DNA of 64,000 nt, from NCBI GenBank assembly GCA_947169385.1, contig CAMVPR010000007.1, positions 1 through 64,000 on the forward strand. Reading direction: 5' to 3'. Position numbers and translations under genes: made by a program. The stretch comes from an uncultured Lachnospiraceae bacterium. Lineage in GTDB: Bacteria; Bacillota; Clostridia; Lachnospirales; Lachnospiraceae. Under the pieces are notes generated by a model. It was not told where the DNA came from. It was given only the letters and a program-made list of their open reading frames with translations, and did no database searches. This document shows, piece by piece, positions 1 through 8,514 of this stretch; the first letter of the stretch is position 1, and each line of letters begins with the position of its first letter.

Positions 1-302
1 ACGCCCATAAGCGGGCACAGGGTGGTGGAACCACCGGGTTAATGTGTTGAACTTACATGTTTTATTTGGTATTCTTATTGATAGCGCTTTTTTATGAGTT
101 TTGTGTCATTCTGAGCGCAAGCGAAGAATCTTTTGTCTTCGAATAAAATAATTACTAATTAATATCACGCCCATAAGCGGGCACAGGGTGGTGGAACCAC
201 CGGGTTAATGTGTTGAACTTATATGTTTTATATGGTATTCTTATTGATAGCGCTTATTTTACGAGTTTTATGTCATTCTGAGCGAAAGCGAAGAATCTTT
301 AG
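1..302. repeat. Tandem duplication of a ~136-base non-coding unit (period 166)
   Basis: Two near-identical direct copies start at 1 and 167. Each contains a short GCCC/GGGC hairpin followed by a perfect GGTGGT-gga-ACCACC hairpin (21-35 and 187-201). Each ends in a copy of the dispersed TCATTCTGAG...GAATCTTT repeat (105-134 and 272-300). A 30-base AT-rich spacer separates the units. The window opens at the first base of copy 1, so more copies could lie to the left. I see no gene in these 314 bases before rimM. No terminator T-tract follows the hairpins, so the function is unknown. Confidence 0.85.
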
Positions 303-314
303 ATTGGAGTTTAT

Positions 315-869
315 ATGGAATCAGAGTTTAAGATTGGTGAGATTGTTGATTCTCACGGTGTTAGAGGAGAAGTTAAGATTTATCCGACTACGGATGATGT
401 TAGGAGATATAAGAAGTTAAAGGAATGTGAGCTTAGAACTAAGAAAGGTGAGCGGATGCCCCTTCATTTTCAACAGGTGAAGTTCTTTAAGCAATATGCA
501 ATTGTTAAGTTTCAAGAGATTAACGACATGGATCAGGCGCTTTCTTATAAGCACGCCGAGCTTTATGTTGACAGAAAACACGCGACTCCTTTGCATGAGG
601 ATGAGTTCTATGTCGCTGATTTGATTGGAATAGAGGTCTATGATGAGGAGTCTAAGCTTGGTACCCTTAAAGAGGTGCTTTTCACAGGGGCTAATGATGT
701 CTATGTCGTCGAACTTGAAGAGGACAGGATTATTCCGGGCGATGCTAAGCACAAGCCTCAGAAAGAAGTCTTGATTCCTGCCATCAAGGACTGCATTTTA
801 TCGATTGATGTTGAAAATGATAGAATGAATGTTAGATTACTTAATGGTTTACTTAAAAATCAGGAGTAG
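315..869 (+). CDS. rimM: Ribosome maturation factor RimM
   Basis: RimM is a 30S assembly factor that binds ribosomal protein S19 and helps 16S rRNA processing. The 184-residue length is normal for the family. The N-terminal half opens with the typical sequence FKIGEIVDSHGVRGEVKI (residues 5-22), the RimM beta-barrel. The second half carries the PRC-barrel, with DEFYVADLIGIEV around residues 95-107 and a conserved IPAIKD near 154. It is six bases upstream of trmD, as in most bacteria, so the two are probably co-transcribed. The usual upstream partners (rpsP and a KH-domain gene) are not in the 314 bases available, which hold only repeats. A purine-rich TTGGAG lies just before the ATG. Confidence 0.95.
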   Translation: MESEFKIGEIVDSHGVRGEVKIYPTTDDVRRYKKLKECELRTKKGERMPLHFQQVKFFKQYAIVKFQEINDMDQALSYKHAELYVDRKHATPLHEDEFYVADLIGIEVYDEESKLGTLKEVLFTGANDVYVVELEEDRIIPGDAKHKPQKEVLIPAIKDCILSIDVENDRMNVRLLNGLLKNQE

Positions 870-875
870 GATACC

Positions 876-1625
876 ATGAATATAGAGATTATGACGCTTT
901 TTCCGGATATGGTGATGAATGGAATTAATACGAGTATTACCGGAAGGGCGATTAAGAATGGTTTAATTAGCGTAAATGCTACCAATATTCGCGATTTTTC
1001 ATTGAGCAAACACGGGCAGGTGGATGATTATCCGTACGGTGGCGGTGCGGGCATGGTTATGATGCCTGAGCCAATTGACAGGTGTTATCACGATATCATC
1101 AAAAGATTAGGGTATGATGAGGATGGCTATAAGAACGGTAAGCGGATTAGATGCATTTACATGTCGCCACAAGGTAGGACTTTTAACCAGGGAATAGCTA
1201 AAGAGCTTTCTGAAGAGGAAGATATTATTATACTTTGCGGTCATTACGAGGGCGTTGATCAGCGTATCCTCGATATGATTGTGACGGATGAGATTAGTAT
1301 TGGTGATTATGTTCTTACCGGTGGAGAACTGGCTGCGATGGTTATCACAGATGCGGTTAGCAGACTTGTTCCCGGTGTTCTTAATAATGATGATTCAGCT
1401 GTTTACGAGAGCTTTCATTCTGGACTTTTAGAGTATCCGCAGTACACAAGGCCTGCTGAGTATAAGGGCGTTAAAGTGCCTGATGTTATTCTCTCCGGGG
1501 ATCACAAGAAGGTTTTGGAGTGGAGACATGAGGAGAGCCTTAAGAATACTAGGCTTAAGAGGCCGGATTTGCTTGAGAGCCTTGAGGGTGAGGATAATGC
1601 GTGGGAAGGAAGTATCAAGTATTAA
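876..1625 (+). CDS. trmD: tRNA (guanine-37-N1)-methyltransferase TrmD
   Basis: TrmD methylates G37 of tRNAs using S-adenosylmethionine and so prevents +1 frameshifting. The SPOUT trefoil-knot motifs are plain: MSPQGRTFNQ (96-105), CGHYEGVDQR (121-130) and IGDYVLTGGE (142-151), plus DDYPYGGGAGM (50-60). The 249-residue length is normal. The start follows the rimM stop after six bases with an AGGA-type site. rplS, which commonly follows trmD, is not here; instead repeats and a polysaccharide locus follow. Confidence 0.97.
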   Translation: MNIEIMTLFPDMVMNGINTSITGRAIKNGLISVNATNIRDFSLSKHGQVDDYPYGGGAGMVMMPEPIDRCYHDIIKRLGYDEDGYKNGKRIRCIYMSPQGRTFNQGIAKELSEEEDIIILCGHYEGVDQRILDMIVTDEISIGDYVLTGGELAAMVITDAVSRLVPGVLNNDDSAVYESFHSGLLEYPQYTRPAEYKGVKVPDVILSGDHKKVLEWRHEESLKNTRLKRPDLLESLEGEDNAWEGSIKY

Positions 1626-1652
1626 AGATCCTTCTCTTACTCTCAGGATGAC
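1624..1652 (-). repeat. Dispersed repeat family A, diverged copy
   Basis: Read on the minus strand this is GTCATCCTGAG...AAGGATCTTT, a variant of the element also seen at 105-134, 272-300, 18679-18706 and 22906-22979. It sits directly at the trmD stop codon. Confidence 0.6.
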
Positions 1653-1663
1653 ATAATCTAATT

Positions 1664-1691
1664 GTAGAGGAGCACAGCGTTCGCCACTACG
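1664..1691. repeat. Dispersed palindromic repeat family B, hybrid fragment
   Basis: GTAGAGGAGCACAG joined to CGTTCGCCACTACG: the left half matches the GGAGCAC element and the right half the GTTCGCC element of the family found intact at 50415-50702 and 55450-55515. The inverted outer ends (GTAG/CTAC) remain. Confidence 0.6.
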
Positions 1692-1728
1692 GAGGAAAGA
1701 AAAATTAGTAGTATTATATGTCTAAAAG

Positions 1729-1737
1729 TGCTATAAT
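1729..1737 (+). promoter_or_regulatory. Probable extended -10 promoter of the glycan locus
   Basis: TGCTATAAT is an exact extended -10 box (TG-n-TATAAT), 33 bases before the ATG of the dehydratase gene. No good -35 box is visible 16-18 bases upstream, which is acceptable for an extended -10 promoter. Inference from sequence only. Confidence 0.5.
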
Positions 1738-1769
1738 AACTATATCTGTGTAAAGATAGAGGTAATGTT

Positions 1770-3674
1770 ATGAGTTCGCCTATGAGTGATAATAAAGAAG
1801 ATAACAGCTTATTTCTTAATAACGTGCTGAGACTTAGAGCTATAGCACTTATTTTTGTTGACCTCTTAATTATATGGGCGGCGTATTTTCTTGCGCTTTT
1901 CATAAGATTTGAATTTGATTTAAACCTCATTCCTGATCAGTTTAAATATGGATTTTATAGAATTATTCCATATTATTCTCTATGTTCTATTATCATTTTC
2001 GCAATTTTTAAATTATATAAGAGCGTGTGGCGATATGCCAGTATTGTCGAGATGTATAGAGTTATAGTGGCTGTATTTGTCACTCAGATTCCTGCATTTA
2101 TCATGATGAAGATATATAAGCATCTTGAAGTTACTATGCCGAAGTCGTTCTGGGTGTTTGGCTTTATTCTTATGAGTATTGGTGTCATGGCTGTCAGATT
2201 CGGTTATAGGTTTACCAGGGCTATGAAACAGCTTTTTAACCAGAAGAGTTCTAATAATGGCGGTGAAAATGTCATGATTATCGGCGCAGGTTCTGCAGGT
2301 AAGATGATTGCGCACGAGATAATCTTCAATGATAAGATTAAGGGTAAGCTCTGCTGTTTTATAGATGATAACCCTATGCTTGGTGGTAAGACCATTGATG
2401 GTGTACCTATTGTTGGAAGCAGGCATGACATTATCAGTATGGTTGAGCAATATGAGATAGATAAGATTATATTTGCGATTCCTGCGGCTGATTCGTCGGT
2501 TCGTAAAGCAATTCTTAGCATTTGCCAGGAGACGGGATGCGAGATTCAGACTCTGCCGGGGATAGATCAGCTTGTTGACGGAAAGGTCAGCGTTTCAAGA
2601 CTTCGTCATGTTAAGTTAGAAGATTTGCTCGGAAGAGATGAGGTTGTTGTCAACTCCGATGAGATACATGATTTTATTGCCAATAAAGTCGTTATGGTCA
2701 CCGGTGGCGGCGGTTCGATAGGAAGTGAGTTGTGTCGTCAGATAGCCAAGGAAGGTCCTGACATACTTATAATATTTGACATTTATGAGAACAATGCGTA
2801 TGCGATTCAGCAGGAACTCAAGCGTCATTTGCCTAATGTGCATGTTGAGGCGCTTATCGGCTCCGTAAGGAATACCAACAGGGTTAACGATATTTTGAAG
2901 ACATACAGACCTGAGATTATCTTCCATGCTGCTGCTCATAAGCACGTTCCGTTGATGGAGGATTCGCCTAACGAGGCAATCAAGAATAATGTTTTGGGTA
3001 CTTATAAGATGGCGGTGGCCGCTGCTAAGTATGGTGTTAAGAGATTTGTTCTCATTTCAACTGATAAGGCTGTTAATCCCACCAATATCATGGGAGCTTC
3101 TAAGAGGCTTTGCGAGATGGTTGTGCAAATGATGAATCGTACGACAGATACAGAGTTCGCTGCGGTTAGATTTGGAAACGTGCTTGGCAGTAACGGTTCC
3201 GTTATTCCGCTTTTTGAGAAGCAGATTGCTGAAGGTGGGCCTGTTACAGTTACAGATAAGCGTATTATCAGGTATTTTATGACTATTCCGGAGGCGGTAG
3301 CTCTTGTGCTGCAGGCGGGAATATACGCTAAAGGCGGAGAGATATTTGTCCTTGATATGGGAGATCCGGTTAAGATTGACGATATGGCAAGGAACCTTAT
3401 TAAGCTTTCTGGATACGAGCCGGATGTTGATATCAAGATTGAGTATACCGGATTAAGACCCGGCGAGAAGTTATATGAAGAGATGCTTATGAATGAGGAG
3501 GGACTTAAAGAAACTCCTAATAAGCTTATTCATATTGGTAAGCCTATTGAGATGGATGATGAATTGTTTAAGACTCAACTCGAGAGACTTGAGTCGGCTT
3601 GTAAGAGCGAGAGCCCTGCAATCAAGAGGCTTGTTGCCGAGGTTGTTCCGACGTATCATCCAAGTGGAATATAG
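1770..3674 (+). CDS. Membrane-anchored UDP-sugar 4,6-dehydratase (PglF/WbpM/CapD family)
   Basis: Likely converts UDP-GlcNAc to the 4-keto-6-deoxy intermediate, the first step of bacillosamine-type sugars, at the inner face of the membrane. The 634 residues comprise four N-terminal membrane segments (about 27-145), a first Rossmann module with GAGSAGKM (172-179), and a C-terminal short-chain dehydrogenase domain with TGGGGSIGSE (311-320) and HAAAHKHVPL (386-395). The catalytic region has TDK at 431-433 and MGASK at 441-445: the Asp-Lys pair and the Met in place of the usual Tyr are characteristic of PglF/FlaA1-type dehydratases. It heads a set with the aminotransferase, sugar-phosphate transferase and acetyltransferase that follow, which supports the 4-amino-sugar reading. 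The exact product stereochemistry cannot be told from sequence. Confidence 0.9.
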   Translation: MSSPMSDNKEDNSLFLNNVLRLRAIALIFVDLLIIWAAYFLALFIRFEFDLNLIPDQFKYGFYRIIPYYSLCSIIIFAIFKLYKSVWRYASIVEMYRVIVAVFVTQIPAFIMMKIYKHLEVTMPKSFWVFGFILMSIGVMAVRFGYRFTRAMKQLFNQKSSNNGGENVMIIGAGSAGKMIAHEIIFNDKIKGKLCCFIDDNPMLGGKTIDGVPIVGSRHDIISMVEQYEIDKIIFAIPAADSSVRKAILSICQETGCEIQTLPGIDQLVDGKVSVSRLRHVKLEDLLGRDEVVVNSDEIHDFIANKVVMVTGGGGSIGSELCRQIAKEGPDILIIFDIYENNAYAIQQELKRHLPNVHVEALIGSVRNTNRVNDILKTYRPEIIFHAAAHKHVPLMEDSPNEAIKNNVLGTYKMAVAAAKYGVKRFVLISTDKAVNPTNIMGASKRLCEMVVQMMNRTTDTEFAAVRFGNVLGSNGSVIPLFEKQIAEGGPVTVTDKRIIRYFMTIPEAVALVLQAGIYAKGGEIFVLDMGDPVKIDDMARNLIKLSGYEPDVDIKIEYTGLRPGEKLYEEMLMNEEGLKETPNKLIHIGKPIEMDDELFKTQLERLESACKSESPAIKRLVAEVVPTYHPSGI

Positions 3675-3686
3675 AAAGAAGGAATT

Positions 3687-4958
3687 ATGGTGGATATTAA
3701 GCCATTTGATAAGAAGATATATCTTGCTTCACCAAAGATGCACGGCGAAGAACTTGAGTACATACATGATGCATTTGACAAGAATTGGATTACTACTGCA
3801 GGTGAGAATGTCAATGAATTAGAGAATGTTGCCGCTTCGTATATAGGCGTCAACAATGCGGTTGCTTTATCATCAGGTACAGCGGCACTTCACCTGGCAT
3901 GCAAGCTTGCCGGACTTAAGATTAATCCGGGGGCTAAACCTTCTAGAGCTCTTGAAGGTCAGAAGGTGTTCTGCACAGATATGACATTTGACGCGACAGT
4001 CAATCCTATTGTGTACGAGGGCGGAGAACCTGTATTTATTGATACAGAGTATGATACATGGAATATGGATCCTGAGGCTTTGAAACAGGCATTTTCAATC
4101 TATCCTGATTGCAAGTTGGTTGTTATAGTTAACCTCTATGGTACTCCTGCCAAACTAGACGAGATCAGAGCTATTGTTAAAGAGCATGATGCTATTCTTA
4201 TCGAAGATGCTGCTGAGTCGCTAGGTGCTAAGTATAAGGGCAAGCAGACAGGTACTTTTGGTGATTACAACGCAATATCATTTAACGGCAATAAGATTAT
4301 AACCGGTTCGTCAGGTGGTATGCTTCTTGCAAATGATGACGAGGACGCTGACAAGGTTAGAAAATGGTCCACTCAGAGCCGTGAGGCAGCACCTTGGTAT
4401 CAGCACGAAGAACTTGGATATAATTACAGAATGAGCAATATTATTGCAGGTATTGCAAGAGGACAGTTTCTACATCTTGATGAGCATATTGCTATGAAGA
4501 AGGCGATATTTGAGAGATATAAAGAGGGCTTTAAGGATATTCCCCTTTCGATGAATCCTTATATTGAGGGTGAGATGGAGCCTAATTACTGGCTTTCTTG
4601 TGCTATAATAGATAAAGATTATATGTGTAAGCAGGTCAGATCGGATAAAGAAGCTTTATATGTCTCTCGGAGTGGCAAGAGTTGCCCTACTGAGATTCTT
4701 GAGACTTTATCTAAGTACAATGCTGAAGGACGTCCGATATGGAAGCCTATGCATATGCAGCCTATTTACGCTAATCACGCATTTGTCGGGGCTAAGGGAT
4801 ATATGAGAGCCAAGAGTAATGCGTACATTGAACGAGATAAGGCATATGATGTCGGGGCTGATATATTTGACAGAGGTTTATGCCTTCCGTCAGATATCAA
4901 TATGACCGAAGAAGAGCAGAGTATTATAATTGAGATAATTAAGGGATGTTTCAGGTGA
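3687..4958 (+). CDS. DegT/DnrJ/EryC1-family sugar aminotransferase (PglE-like)
   Basis: PLP-dependent transfer of an amino group to the 4-keto sugar made by the preceding dehydratase. Fold-type I signs are SGTAALHL (63-70), VNLYGTP (148-154), EDAAESLGA (173-181, with the pyridine-binding Asp174) and the Schiff-base Lys203 in FNGNKIITG. The protein is 423 residues, about 30-50 longer than typical PglE, with extra sequence at 305-355. The start is set by a GAAGGAA site 12 bases after the dehydratase stop. The order dehydratase-aminotransferase-transferase-acetyltransferase mirrors the Campylobacter-type pgl logic. A second, distinct member of this family lies at 13672. Confidence 0.9.
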   Translation: MVDIKPFDKKIYLASPKMHGEELEYIHDAFDKNWITTAGENVNELENVAASYIGVNNAVALSSGTAALHLACKLAGLKINPGAKPSRALEGQKVFCTDMTFDATVNPIVYEGGEPVFIDTEYDTWNMDPEALKQAFSIYPDCKLVVIVNLYGTPAKLDEIRAIVKEHDAILIEDAAESLGAKYKGKQTGTFGDYNAISFNGNKIITGSSGGMLLANDDEDADKVRKWSTQSREAAPWYQHEELGYNYRMSNIIAGIARGQFLHLDEHIAMKKAIFERYKEGFKDIPLSMNPYIEGEMEPNYWLSCAIIDKDYMCKQVRSDKEALYVSRSGKSCPTEILETLSKYNAEGRPIWKPMHMQPIYANHAFVGAKGYMRAKSNAYIERDKAYDVGADIFDRGLCLPSDINMTEEEQSIIIEIIKGCFR

Positions 4959-4962
4959 TTTT

Positions 4963-5715
4963 ATGAAGAAGTTTATTAAACTGGTTATTTATTTGATTCC
5001 AAAGGTATTGTTTATCAGCACGATTATTGGTTTCTTTGATATGCTTGGCAATACCGTTGATGATTCTGTCAAGAGTGCCAACGGTGAGCATCCGCATGAG
5101 TACAAGGGTATTTATGAGGAGTACATAAAGAGAGGACTTGATTTCTTTCTTGCTACGATGGCATTTATCGTATTAAGTCCGGTAATGGCAGTTTTATATG
5201 TTCTTGTGAGAGTTAAGCTTGGTGCGCCAGCTATATTCACTCAGGAGAGACCGGGTAGAGATGGCAAGGTATTTAAGCTTTATAAGTTTAGAACGATGAC
5301 TGATGAGAAGGATGAGAGCGGCGAGCTTCTTTCTGATGAAGACCGACTTACTTCATTTGGTAAAGCGTTAAGGGCTACTTCACTTGATGAGCTTCCTGAG
5401 CTTATCAATATTATTAAGGGAGATATGTCTATTGTAGGGCCTAGACCTTTGCTTGTAAGATATCTGCCTAGATATAATGCTAAACAGGCAAGAAGACATG
5501 AGGTAAGACCGGGCTTTACCGGGCTTGCACAGGTTAACGGCAGGAATCAATTATCGTGGAATGATAAGTTTGATTTAGATGTGGAATATGTTGACAATGT
5601 AACATTTTTTCACGATTTAAAGATTATCCTTAAGACTGTGGAAGTTGTGCTAAACAGAGATGGTATCAATTCTGATACGGCCGCTACTATGGAAGAATTT
5701 ATGGGGAATGAATGA
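4963..5715 (+). CDS. Undecaprenyl-phosphate sugar-phosphate transferase (PglC/WcaJ-type)
   Basis: Starts the lipid-linked oligosaccharide by moving a sugar phosphate from a UDP-sugar to undecaprenyl phosphate. The conserved bacterial sugar transferase core spans residues 55-240: KRGLDFFLA (57-65) entering the re-entrant membrane helix, YKFRTM (107-112), the catalytic Asp142-Glu143 dyad in SLDELPEL, and GPRPLL (159-164). An additional hydrophobic segment at 7-28 precedes the core, so the protein is longer than minimal PglC (about 200) but much shorter than WcaJ-type proteins (about 460). The ATG lies four bases after the aminotransferase stop and follows AGGTGA; the gene overlaps the next by a few bases, so the set is probably translationally coupled. 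Confidence 0.92.
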   Translation: MKKFIKLVIYLIPKVLFISTIIGFFDMLGNTVDDSVKSANGEHPHEYKGIYEEYIKRGLDFFLATMAFIVLSPVMAVLYVLVRVKLGAPAIFTQERPGRDGKVFKLYKFRTMTDEKDESGELLSDEDRLTSFGKALRATSLDELPELINIIKGDMSIVGPRPLLVRYLPRYNAKQARRHEVRPGFTGLAQVNGRNQLSWNDKFDLDVEYVDNVTFFHDLKIILKTVEVVLNRDGINSDTAATMEEFMGNE

Positions 5716-6359
5716 TGAAAGATATTATTATATTCGGTGCCGGTGGATTCGGAAGAGAGGTAGCCTGGCTTATTGAGCGTATCAATAAGGTTGAACCTAC
5801 ATGGAATATATTAGGATTTATGGATGATAATGATGAAATTCAGGGACAGGTTATTAACGGATATAAGGTTATCGGTAAGTCAGAAAGCATTAATGATTAT
5901 CCGGATTCTTACTACGTATGCACAATTGGAGCCTCTAAAGTTAGAGAGAAGATTATCACCAAATTAAAGAGCATCAATCCGGATATAAGATTTGCAACTC
6001 TTATTGATCCAACAGTTGAAATGTCAGAACTTGTTGAGATTGGCGAGGGCTCTATCATTTGCGCACAGACAATTATTACCGTAAATATTACTATCGGAGA
6101 GCATGTTATTATTAACCTTGATTGCACTATTGGACATGACTCGGTTCTTAGTGATTACGTGACTCTTTATCCGAGTGTAAATGTATCTGGGATGACTAAG
6201 ATTGGTTATGCAAGTGAGTTGGGTACTGGAATGCAGATTATTCAAGGCAAATGTGTTGGCGAGCGTTCAATTGTTGGGGCTGGAGCAGTTGTGGTTGATG
6301 ATATTCCAAGTGATTGTACGGCGGTAGGATGCCCGGCTAGAGTTATTAAGAAGAATTAG
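5712..6359 (+). CDS. Sugar O/N-acetyltransferase, left-handed beta-helix (PglD/NeuD family)
   Basis: Likely acetylates the 4-amino group of the UDP-sugar with acetyl-CoA. The N-terminal nucleotide-sugar binding module shows IFGAGGFGREV (7-17), and the C-terminal half (about 100-215) has the hexapeptide repeats of a left-handed beta-helix trimer. His142 in TIGHDS matches the catalytic His of PglD. The length of 215 fits the family. The ATG at 5712 overlaps the previous stop; an in-frame ATG at 5715 is an equally plausible start. The transferase gene coming before this one suggests that acetylation happens on the nucleotide sugar, as in Campylobacter, with gene order not reflecting reaction order. 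Confidence 0.9.
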   Translation: MMKDIIIFGAGGFGREVAWLIERINKVEPTWNILGFMDDNDEIQGQVINGYKVIGKSESINDYPDSYYVCTIGASKVREKIITKLKSINPDIRFATLIDPTVEMSELVEIGEGSIICAQTIITVNITIGEHVIINLDCTIGHDSVLSDYVTLYPSVNVSGMTKIGYASELGTGMQIIQGKCVGERSIVGAGAVVVDDIPSDCTAVGCPARVIKKN

Positions 6360-6377
6360 TATTTACAGGTGATGTTG

Positions 6378-7487
6378 ATGAATAAAGCGTTGATTGTTAC
6401 AACAAATATTAGTTTTTTTGGCTTTTTAAAGAACGACCTTGAGATATTACATGATAAAGGTTATGAGATTCATATCGCGACCAATAAGAGCATCAAAGAG
6501 GTAGATATGACATTTGACGTGCCTGTAAAGGTGCATGATATAGGGTTTTCAAGGAGTCCGTTATCATTTGCCAATGTTGAGGCGTTTAGACATCTTTATG
6601 CGCTTATTAATCACTATGATTTCGATATTATTCACTGTCATACGCCTGTTGCTGCGGCTTTAACGAGACTTGCAGCTAAGAAGGCGAGAGGTAGAGGAAC
6701 TAAGGTCATATATACGGCTCACGGATTTCATTTTTATAAGGGGGCGCCACTTAAGATGTGGCTTATGTTCTACCCGATTGAGAAGTATCTAAGTAACTAT
6801 ACGGACACGTTGGTTACAATTAACACTGAGGACTATGACAGGGCATATAAGCACTTTGACACGGATGTCAGGTACATTCATGGTGTTGGAGTTGACGTTG
6901 ACAGGTTTAAAGAGATTGAGATAAACAGAGTTGAGAAGAGATTAGAGCTTGGAATTGATTTTAGCGACAGAATGCTTTTGTCGGTTGGTGAGCTTAACGA
7001 TAACAAGAATCATATATCAGTAATAAGGGCGCTTGACACTTTGGTGAATGAAATGGGGATGAAGCATATACATTATTTCATTGCAGGAGAAGGCACGCTT
7101 AGAGATTATCTGACTGAGCAGATTGATAATATGTGTCTTAATGATAATGTTCACTTGATTGGTTTTAGAGAAGATGTTGATGAGCTTTTGAAAGCTGCTG
7201 ATGTATATCTGCTTCCTTCTTACAGAGAAGGGCTTAATGTGTCGCTTATGGAAGCTATGGCTTCAGGTCTCCCTGTCATTTGTTCCGATATTAGGGGGAA
7301 TGAAGACTTAATCGACAAGTACGGCGGAATAAGAGTAGATGCAGGAAGTGTCAATTCATGGGCTATGGCTATAAGGCGTATCCTTGCTGATAAGAACGCT
7401 GGTGCGATGGGAAGACACAATCAATACAAGATTGAGAAGTTCAGTAAAGATAAGGTCAGAGAAGAGATTAAGGCTCTGTATGATTGA
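6378..7487 (+). CDS. Family 4 glycosyltransferase (PglA-like)
   Basis: A GT-B retaining transferase of about 369 residues that probably adds the second sugar to the lipid carrier on the cytoplasmic side. The donor-site signature EGLNVSLMEAMASGLP, an EX7E-type motif, lies near residues 285-300. LSVGELNDNKNH and CHTPVAAALTRLAAK are the other typical blocks. The reading frame is open from a GTG at 6369, but AGGTGA at 6367-6372 places ATG 6378 at a normal ribosome-site distance, and MNKALIVTTN is a normal family start. Its place directly after the dehydratase/aminotransferase/transferase/acetyltransferase set agrees with a PglA-like role. The actual sugar is unknown. Confidence 0.88.
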   Translation: MNKALIVTTNISFFGFLKNDLEILHDKGYEIHIATNKSIKEVDMTFDVPVKVHDIGFSRSPLSFANVEAFRHLYALINHYDFDIIHCHTPVAAALTRLAAKKARGRGTKVIYTAHGFHFYKGAPLKMWLMFYPIEKYLSNYTDTLVTINTEDYDRAYKHFDTDVRYIHGVGVDVDRFKEIEINRVEKRLELGIDFSDRMLLSVGELNDNKNHISVIRALDTLVNEMGMKHIHYFIAGEGTLRDYLTEQIDNMCLNDNVHLIGFREDVDELLKAADVYLLPSYREGLNVSLMEAMASGLPVICSDIRGNEDLIDKYGGIRVDAGSVNSWAMAIRRILADKNAGAMGRHNQYKIEKFSKDKVREEIKALYD

Positions 7488-7488
7488 T

Positions 7489-7516
7489 TTGACAAGTATA
7501 TTGTAAATGATATAAT
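7489..7516 (+). promoter_or_regulatory. Internal promoter within the glycan locus
   Basis: TTGACA (7489-7494), a 16-base spacer and TATAAT (7511-7516), both boxes matching consensus, in the 50-base gap before the next glycosyltransferase. It could drive the later, more variable glycosyltransferases separately from the conserved initiating set. Confidence 0.7.
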
Positions 7517-7537
7517 AAGTAAGATTGGGAGAAATCT

Positions 7538-8464
7538 ATGAAGACAATTAACGTTTTGATGACAACGTATAACGGTGAGAAGTATCTAAAGGAGCAGATA
7601 GATTCGATATTTGCTCAGGATTGTATTACCAAAGGTCTGGCGGATGTTCAGCTTATAATAAGGGACGATGGTTCCGAAGATGAGACGACCAACATGATTC
7701 ATGACCTTATAAGGTTTTACAATGATAAGATTACTCTTATTAAGGGCGAGAATATCGGCGTAATTAAGGGATTCTTCACTCTGCTTAAGGAGTGTCCTAG
7801 AGCTGACTATTATGCATTTGCCGATCAGGACGATGTCTGGATGAAGGATAAGCTAAGTAGAGCTATAGAGAGTATTGATTCATTTTCAAATAGGATGCCA
7901 TACTTATACAGTAGTAGTGTTACTCTTGTTGATGAGAATTTAGAACCAATCAAAAGTGAGATAGATAGGTCGAATGTCAGGGCTTCTTTTGAAAATGCTA
8001 TGGTAGAGAATGTAGTTTATGGCTGTACTGCAGTGTTTAATGACCTTTTGCGCGATATAGTTATCAAGGAATTTCCTAACTATACTTATATGCATGACTG
8101 GTGGATATATCTTACAGCGACTGCATTTGGTAGACATTATTTTGATGAGACACCAAGTTTATATTATAGACAACATGAGGGCAATGCTGTAGGAAATGAT
8201 ACTAACAGAGTATCAGAGATGAAGACAAGAACTGCTAACTATAGCAAATCTAAGAATAAGATTAGTATGCAGCTTAGTGAGTTTGTCAGAATCTATGAAG
8301 AGAGATTTCCGGCTAACGATAAGATTGAAAAGGCTAAGAAGCTTCTCGCTGCTAAGAACAGCATGCTTAAGAGAATCGGTCTTAAGAAGAAGCTCGGAAT
8401 ATACAGACAGAGACCTGGAGATGACAAAGCATTTGGAATGCTGATTTTGTTTGGAAAGTATTAA
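7538..8464 (+). CDS. Family 2 glycosyltransferase
   Basis: A GT-A fold inverting transferase of 308 residues. It opens with INVLMTTYNGEKYLKEQIDSI (residues 4-24), contains IRDDGSEDET and the block ADQDDVW around residue 95, where the Asp residues bind the metal and nucleotide. The TYNGEKYL...QDDVW pattern is common in rhamnosyl- and galactofuranosyl-type transferases of surface glycans, but donor and acceptor cannot be read from sequence. It follows its own strong promoter at 7489-7516 and a GGGAGAA ribosome site. Confidence 0.88.
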   Translation: MKTINVLMTTYNGEKYLKEQIDSIFAQDCITKGLADVQLIIRDDGSEDETTNMIHDLIRFYNDKITLIKGENIGVIKGFFTLLKECPRADYYAFADQDDVWMKDKLSRAIESIDSFSNRMPYLYSSSVTLVDENLEPIKSEIDRSNVRASFENAMVENVVYGCTAVFNDLLRDIVIKEFPNYTYMHDWWIYLTATAFGRHYFDETPSLYYRQHEGNAVGNDTNRVSEMKTRTANYSKSKNKISMQLSEFVRIYEERFPANDKIEKAKKLLAAKNSMLKRIGLKKKLGIYRQRPGDDKAFGMLILFGKY

Positions 8465-8514
8465 AATAGGTGTTGTTTTAGCGGCAACATTTGTTAAATA
8501 AAGGTGTATTGGTT

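Noticed and set aside
1-210. T-box riboswitch, because of GGTGGAACCACC resembling the TGGNACC bulge
   Set aside because: The sequence is a simple perfect hairpin, there is no specifier stem or terminator, and the downstream gene (rimM) is not an amino-acid gene. It recurs as a tandem repeat.
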